A stretch of DNA of 9,828 nucleotides from JASFWK01 sp050049355 (lineage in GTDB: Bacteria > Chloroflexota > Anaerolineae > B4-G1 > DUEL01): contig JASFWK010000075.1 of NCBI GenBank assembly GCA_050049355.1, forward strand, positions 1-9,828. The letters are read 5' to 3'. Numbering within the stretch: the first letter of the stretch is position 1; every line of letters starts with the position of its first letter. The notes under the pieces were generated by a model, which ran no database searches, was not told where the DNA came from, and worked only from the letters and a program-made list of their open reading frames with translations. Positions 6,061 to 9,828 of the stretch are shown in pieces. Position numbers and translations under genes: made by a program.

Positions 6061-7484
6061 TCCTGTGCCCGTTTCTGAATCCGATCCAGTTCGCGCTCGA
6101 CATCCTCGGCCAGAGGCAACGACTCGTGATCGGCCAGGATCTGCTCGACCCTCACGCGAGCCTCTTCCAGCAGCGTTGGCCTGCCCGCCTCCTCCCACTC
6201 CTCGAATGTGCCGTGCAGCCCCACCTTACTGACGTACCACTCGCCGCCCCGAATGCCGTCCACCGTGGAGCGCTCGTCCAGAAAGTGTCCACCCGGCCCG
6301 ACGCGGCTGATCACATCCTCCAGCCATCTCTCCTCGCCACTGTCTATGCCTCGCCGCGCCCGCTTGTACATCCTGAACACCTCAGTATCGATCAAAAGCT
6401 GCTCAAGACTGAGAATCATCGATCCGCCCAGCAAGCCAGGTCCCACTAGAATGTCCGGCCAGGAGAGCGCGGGCAAGAGCCCGTTCAAGGCTCGTTCGTA
6501 TGCCGCCTGGATGCCGGGAGCGTAGCGCCCCGTCCCGATCCCGGAAGCCTCCGCCGGCAGGCCGTAATAGCGAGCCATCTCAGTGACGGCGGCGCCCAGC
6601 AGTCCATTCTCGATCACGCCGGGGCTGTAGCTTCCAGAGCGCGGATCCATAGTCGCCAGGGCAGGAGCGTAGATGAACGGCGTACCTGGTGAGCCCGCCT
6701 GCACCAGACACAGCATTGCCAGGACCTCGCAGTTACCGAGCACGATGCTGGAGATCAAACTTCCCGGAGCTGTGGACCCCATCAGCGGCATGGGCATGAC
6801 CGCCACCGGGATGTCCCAGCCCAGGAGTGCCAGGTACGCGTCGGTATAGGGCCCCTCAATAGCCAACGGCGAAAGCGGACACAGCAGGAATGAGAGCGGG
6901 TGTTCGCGGCGAATGGTTTCCTTATCGCCGAAGATCACCTGGAGGACCTCCAGCAGCCATGGGGCATGCTCTGGGGTCATGGTGGCATCTTGCACGTGCT
7001 TGGAGAAGTTCCGGAAGAGAGTGCTGAGATAGGCGACGTAGTCAGCCATGGTGTCGCCGCGGTCGTGGGCCTCGACCATACTCCAATAGAGTCCCACCTC
7101 ATCCAACCCATCGATCAGACGGGTTGCCTCCAGCCAATCTTCCACGGTGCTGCGGCGGCGCTCGCCGGTCTCCCGATCGAGCACGGAGATCGCCTCTCCA
7201 TCTATAAGAAGCGTGCACTCCCCCGCATTCATCTGGAGATTCCAGTCCGGCCTCCGCGCCCCAAGTGTGAACTCCCTTGGCGCCAGGCGGAGTGCCTCCT
7301 CTACCAGCTCACGCGGGAAGCAGACGATGTTGGTGTTCTCATCCACATCCGCTCCTGCCTTTTGGAGAATCTGACGCCCCCGGGCCGTATCGACTCGCAC
7401 ACCGGTCTCGCTCAGGATCCCGAGCGTGCGTTCGTGTATCTTGGCCTGTTCATCACCTGAAAGCACCTGCAGCAATGTCTTCAT
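6051..7484 (-). CDS. Trimethylamine methyltransferase (MttB) superfamily protein, non-pyrrolysine
   Basis: A complete 477-residue member of the MttB superfamily (COG5598). Characterised members demethylate quaternary amines (trimethylamine, glycine betaine, proline betaine, carnitine, gamma-butyrobetaine) and pass the methyl group to a corrinoid protein. Hallmarks: an N-terminal helix with HERTLGILSETGVRV (17-31); the central MGSTAPGSLISSIVLGNCEVLA block (235-256); PGTPFIYAPALATMD (266-280); and the ARYYGLPAEASGIGTGRYAPGIQAAYE region (304-330), which in true MttB carries pyrrolysine. No amber codon interrupts the frame, so it belongs with the pyrrolysine-independent betaine-type group. The C-terminus has RVGPGGHFL (394-402). 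An upstream in-frame GTG (7499) exists, but GGGAG (7497-7493) sits exactly 8 nt before ATG 7484, so the ATG is the likelier start. It follows the peptidase by 29 nt. No corrinoid protein or reactivase is in the window. Substrate unknown. Confidence 0.92.
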   Translation of the reverse strand: MKTLLQVLSGDEQAKIHERTLGILSETGVRVDTARGRQILQKAGADVDENTNIVCFPRELVEEALRLAPREFTLGARRPDWNLQMNAGECTLLIDGEAISVLDRETGERRRSTVEDWLEATRLIDGLDEVGLYWSMVEAHDRGDTMADYVAYLSTLFRNFSKHVQDATMTPEHAPWLLEVLQVIFGDKETIRREHPLSFLLCPLSPLAIEGPYTDAYLALLGWDIPVAVMPMPLMGSTAPGSLISSIVLGNCEVLAMLCLVQAGSPGTPFIYAPALATMDPRSGSYSPGVIENGLLGAAVTEMARYYGLPAEASGIGTGRYAPGIQAAYERALNGLLPALSWPDILVGPGLLGGSMILSLEQLLIDTEVFRMYKRARRGIDSGEERWLEDVISRVGPGGHFLDERSTVDGIRGGEWYVSKVGLHGTFEEWEEAGRPTLLEEARVRVEQILADHESLPLAEDVERELDRIQKRAQEGG

Positions 7485-7492
7485 CGCGATAT

Positions 7493-7497
7493 CTCCC
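7493..7497 (-). promoter_or_regulatory. Shine-Dalgarno site that sets the methyltransferase start
   Basis: GGGAG on the minus strand, 8 nt before ATG 7484. The alternative GTG 7499 overlaps this site and has no purine-rich site of its own (the preceding bases read CCTTATTCCTG). Confidence 0.7.
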
Positions 7498-7513
7498 ACC
7501 AGGAATAAGGCGC

Positions 7514-9553
7514 CTACTGCCCAGCGTCTATTCCCTGCAATCCCTCCGGCGGCAGCAGCTCGGCCACCTCTTCGACAATGGTTGTCAAACTCGCTATCGC
7601 TTCCCGGTATCTCGCAGCCACGGCCTGCCGCTTCTCTCGCAGCGTGCGCTCCTCGGTCCTGAAGTCGCTCACGCCCCGCTCAAGCTTGTCCCGCAGGGTG
7701 TGCAGCTCCATCCACACGTCAGTTATCGCCGCTGTGCGATCCTTCCCCCAGAAGAGATCCTGCCGAGCCGGGTCTCGGGCGCCAATGGTCTGACGGTAGT
7801 AGACCGGGTAGCTCATCTCGGCCGCATACCAAGCGCCATGCAACCCGGTGTCGTCGTCAGCCAGGACCGCGATGGCCTTCTGCGCCTCTCCTGTCTCCAG
7901 ATGAACGAGCGCCGCATCCAGAGCCCGCAGATCCCGATCGTAATAGATGTGCAAAGGCAGGGCGTCTTCAGGATCCTCGGCACTGAGGTAATTGGTGTTC
8001 TTGATCATATGCCCGGCCGCCAGAGAGAGACTGTTGTTGATCTCTTTACGCCTTCGGTCCAACTCAACCTCATCCATTCGGCTCAGCAGGCGATTCAGGC
8101 GCTGCGAGCGCTGCTCCAGCGTATCCAATGCTCGTCTGAAACCTGCCAACTCCCCGTCTGCCACACCCGGCGGCGGATTCTCGATCGTCCTCCGCAGAGT
8201 CTGCACTCGCTCAGTGAACTCATAAGGCAGGATGGTCTGACAATCGAATCGGACCAACAGCGCGCCGTAGAGACGGATGGTTTCGAACGCGCGCTCAACG
8301 TGCACAATGCCGGCATCGTCAAACTGAGTGTGGTAGACGGTACGCTTGGCCTCCTTCAGCCCAAACCTGGGCTGTAGCGGAGGGATGCCGAAGTAGGCGT
8401 AGCTCAACACCTCCGTCCAGGCGGTAATCTGCTCCTTGACCCGAACCTCGGTCGTGGGAAAAGCCTCGGCACTGTAGTCACTGGTCGCGCACCGGACAAA
8501 GGGCAGCAATTCCGGTGAGGAGATGAACCCCAGCTGCTCTTGATCGAGAAAGCCCAGCGTGTCGATGTTGAAGGCAGCGCTCACGCCTTCGTGCCACTGT
8601 GGGTGATCTTCGAGCATACGATGGCAGCCAATCAGCCAATCGAAATGAGTATCGGGCACTCCGAACTCCTCTGCGTCGGTAGCGACGAAGAGAAGAGTGT
8701 GCTCAGGTTGGTAGCCACTCTTCAGCAGGGCCTTAGCCATCGCCAGCATCCCCGCTACCCCCACTGCGTTATCCCAATAGCCATGGAACCAGGCATCGTA
8801 ATGCGCACCGATGATCAGATAGCGATCCCTCAACCGACCAGGGAGCTCACCGACGATGTTGTGCCCCGTCCCTTTCGGGTCTGCCTCAACCTGACTGCGC
8901 AGGGTCACCCGTACTGACCCCCCCGCGGTCAGCCGCTCCGCCAGATGACCCCCATCACGCCTGCAGATCTGGAGAACGGGGATCGTCGTACGTGCCATGC
9001 CGTCGTGAGTATTGAGCGCCCTTCCCGATTCGTGTTGAGCGTAGCCATTGACGTAGTAGAAGACCAGCGCGCAGGCGCCCTGCAACTCGGCTTCATAAGC
9101 CAGCGTGTCTAGCCACGGAAGAACATCGGTGTCGAAGCGCACAAAGGCAACCTTGCCCCGTGCGTCGAGTCCCAGGTAGTCGCCCAAAGTCCCGTTCCCG
9201 GCGTCCACCAGCACTGCGGACAGTCCATTGGGGGGAGTGGCAGGCGTCGGTGGGTAAGAAGAAGCCGGCATAGGATCCCAGCCCTCTACCTCCACGCTAG
9301 CCCCCGCAAAGTCCCACACGTAGACCGGGAAAGACTCCTTGTGTACGTCCTGAAGCCCCAGCGAGCGCATCTCCCCCAGCACAAGCTCGGCGGCACGATA
9401 CGCAGCTCTGGAGCCAGCTGGTCGGAAGCCCAGCTCGTACGTTCCGATGCTGCTCAGACGATCTGCAAAGTCAAAGATGTAGTCTGAGTCCAGACAGTCC
9501 CAGAAGGCATGTTCTTGCGGGAGTGGGACTGACCAGGATTCACATCGGTCCAA
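7514..9553 (-). CDS. M28-family metallopeptidase with PA domain (glutamate carboxypeptidase II-like layout)
   Basis: A 679-residue zinc aminopeptidase/carboxypeptidase-type enzyme. Rough domain order: N-terminal cap (20-85); a protease-associated-like insert (about 90-215, including GLDARGKVAFVRFD and GACALVFYY); the M28 catalytic domain (about 230-435); and a long helical C-terminal region (440-679). The complete co-catalytic zinc set is visible: H251 in GAHYDAW, bridging D261 in YWDNAVG, E295 and E296 in DAEEFG (general base and ligand), D331 in FNIDTLG, and H408 in YHTQFDD. The H-x9-D spacing and the H-x-D-x-W core match the glutamate carboxypeptidase II/transferrin-receptor branch. There is no hydrophobic signal peptide or membrane anchor, so it is probably cytoplasmic, unlike many relatives. 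The start is TTG 9553, chosen because AAGGAG lies 8 nt upstream and the next in-frame methionine is at residue 62. It sits between two methyltransferase genes, suggesting it hydrolyses a peptide or amide to feed the pathway. Substrate unknown. Confidence 0.9.
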   Translation of the reverse strand: MDRCESWSVPLPQEHAFWDCLDSDYIFDFADRLSSIGTYELGFRPAGSRAAYRAAELVLGEMRSLGLQDVHKESFPVYVWDFAGASVEVEGWDPMPASSYPPTPATPPNGLSAVLVDAGNGTLGDYLGLDARGKVAFVRFDTDVLPWLDTLAYEAELQGACALVFYYVNGYAQHESGRALNTHDGMARTTIPVLQICRRDGGHLAERLTAGGSVRVTLRSQVEADPKGTGHNIVGELPGRLRDRYLIIGAHYDAWFHGYWDNAVGVAGMLAMAKALLKSGYQPEHTLLFVATDAEEFGVPDTHFDWLIGCHRMLEDHPQWHEGVSAAFNIDTLGFLDQEQLGFISSPELLPFVRCATSDYSAEAFPTTEVRVKEQITAWTEVLSYAYFGIPPLQPRFGLKEAKRTVYHTQFDDAGIVHVERAFETIRLYGALLVRFDCQTILPYEFTERVQTLRRTIENPPPGVADGELAGFRRALDTLEQRSQRLNRLLSRMDEVELDRRRKEINNSLSLAAGHMIKNTNYLSAEDPEDALPLHIYYDRDLRALDAALVHLETGEAQKAIAVLADDDTGLHGAWYAAEMSYPVYYRQTIGARDPARQDLFWGKDRTAAITDVWMELHTLRDKLERGVSDFRTEERTLREKRQAVAARYREAIASLTTIVEEVAELLPPEGLQGIDAGQ

Positions 9554-9561
9554 GACGTTTG

Positions 9562-9567
9562 CTCCTT
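9562..9567 (-). promoter_or_regulatory. Shine-Dalgarno site for the TTG-initiated peptidase
   Basis: AAGGAG on the minus strand, 8 nt before TTG 9553. It lies in the 35-nt gap after the upstream methyltransferase stop and is the main reason for accepting a TTG start. Confidence 0.7.
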
Positions 9568-9588
9568 ATTCGCGAAACGTGATTTTCC

Positions 9589-9828
9589 TCACGCCAACTC
9601 GCGCTCCGCCGCCTGGAGGATCTCTGTTAGCTCTGTCCGCTGGTCCTCCCCCAGGGGCACTGGACGGTGGTTCTCCAGTATCCACTCAGTCTTCTCTCGG
9701 GCCACCTCTATGGGATCGCGGTAGCCGCCTCCCTCGCCAATTTGGGCGGTCAGCTCGGAGAATAGCCGCTGACGCATGTGCTCACGGGTGTGTGGGTGGC
9801 GAAGGAAATGCCCGCGAGGTCCGACCTT
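9589..9828 (-). CDS. MttB-superfamily methyltransferase, C-terminal fragment (5' end outside window)
   Basis: The minus-strand frame is open from base 9828 to a TGA at 9591-9589, giving the last 79 residues. It begins KVGPRGHFLRHPHTREHMR, which aligns with RVGPGGHFLDERSTVDGIR near the C-terminus of the complete methyltransferase at 6051-7484. The rest, including a VAREKTEWILENHRPVPL stretch, parallels VRVEQILADHESLPLAEDV there. GHFL followed by a helical tail ending in a short charged segment is typical of the superfamily C-terminus. It is therefore a second, diverged paralogue in the same operon and not a duplicate. The catalytic core lies outside the window, so whether it uses pyrrolysine or what it demethylates cannot be judged. 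The peptidase follows after 35 nt. Confidence 0.85.
   Translation of the reverse strand, partial: KVGPRGHFLRHPHTREHMRQRLFSELTAQIGEGGGYRDPIEVAREKTEWILENHRPVPLGEDQRTELTEILQAAERELA

Larger units (their letters stand above)
1..9828 (-). other. Putative polycistronic catabolic operon (nine co-directional genes, both ends open)
   Basis: All nine genes point the same way with gaps of 35, 29, 1, 18, 64, 28, 4 and 25 nt in transcription order. At least three Shine-Dalgarno sites overlap or abut the previous stop codon. No convincing internal promoter or terminator hairpin was seen by eye. No transporter, regulator, corrinoid protein, ETF subunit or urease lies in the window; these would be expected outside it if the proposed pathway is real. 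Confidence 0.75.

Noticed and set aside
6050..6103. N-terminal extension of the FixC-like protein from ATG 6103
   Set aside because: It would overlap the methyltransferase by 53 nt and move the FAD glycine motif 18 residues inward; GTG 6049 has the better ribosome site and family-typical start.
6051..7484. Possible pyrrolysine-containing MttB
   Set aside because: No in-frame TAG is read through in this frame; the full-length product is obtained with ordinary codons.
7277..8377. Plus-strand open frame of 366 codons
   Set aside because: It lies antisense to the conserved MttB-like and M28 genes, its translation shows no domain or motif, and GC-rich codon use on the other strand readily produces such frames.
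1..9828. Nitrogen-fixation fix operon suggested by the FixC/FixX similarity
   Set aside because: There are no fixA/fixB or nif genes here, and the surrounding genes are amino-acid and methylamine catabolic types.

Overview
The window is one densely packed run of nine protein genes, all transcribed from the minus strand, so they read from high to low coordinates. Gaps between genes are 1 to 64 nt, no stretch longer than 100 nt lacks a gene, and I see no RNA gene, mobile element, repeat array, CRISPR array, promoter or convincing terminator. The first and last genes are cut by the window edges. The window therefore looks like the interior of a longer operon.

In transcription order: (1) the C-terminal end of a trimethylamine methyltransferase (MttB)-superfamily protein; (2) a 679-residue M28-type metallopeptidase with an inserted protease-associated domain and a glutamate-carboxypeptidase-II-like layout, starting on TTG; (3) a complete MttB-superfamily methyltransferase without an in-frame amber (pyrrolysine) codon; (4) a FixC / ETF-quinone-oxidoreductase-like flavoprotein; (5) its FixX-like ferredoxin partner, with enough cysteines for two [4Fe-4S] clusters; (6) a saccharopine dehydrogenase-like (Lys9/COG1748-type) NAD(P) oxidoreductase; (7) an arginase/agmatinase-family ureohydrolase with all manganese ligands; (8) a class III PLP aminotransferase of the 4-aminobutyrate/ornithine type; (9) an ornithine cyclodeaminase/mu-crystallin-family enzyme, nearly complete but cut at base 1.

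Taken together the genes suggest catabolism of a nitrogen-rich, probably N-methylated amino acid or small peptide/amide. The peptidase would release it in the cytoplasm. The MttB-type proteins would remove N-methyl groups. FixC/FixX would pass electrons to quinone. The ureohydrolase, aminotransferase, saccharopine-dehydrogenase-like and cyclodeaminase-like enzymes would process a guanidino/amino/imino backbone. The individual family assignments are well supported by motifs. The joint pathway and its substrate are inference, and I cannot name a described operon with this exact content.

The organism is a GC-rich prokaryote that uses GTG and TTG starts and strong Shine-Dalgarno sites, often overlapping the preceding stop codon. 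Expanded non-pyrrolysine MttB families and such catabolic clusters are plausible in Chloroflexota-like or other environmental heterotrophic bacteria, but there is no phylogenetic marker here and that placement is weak.
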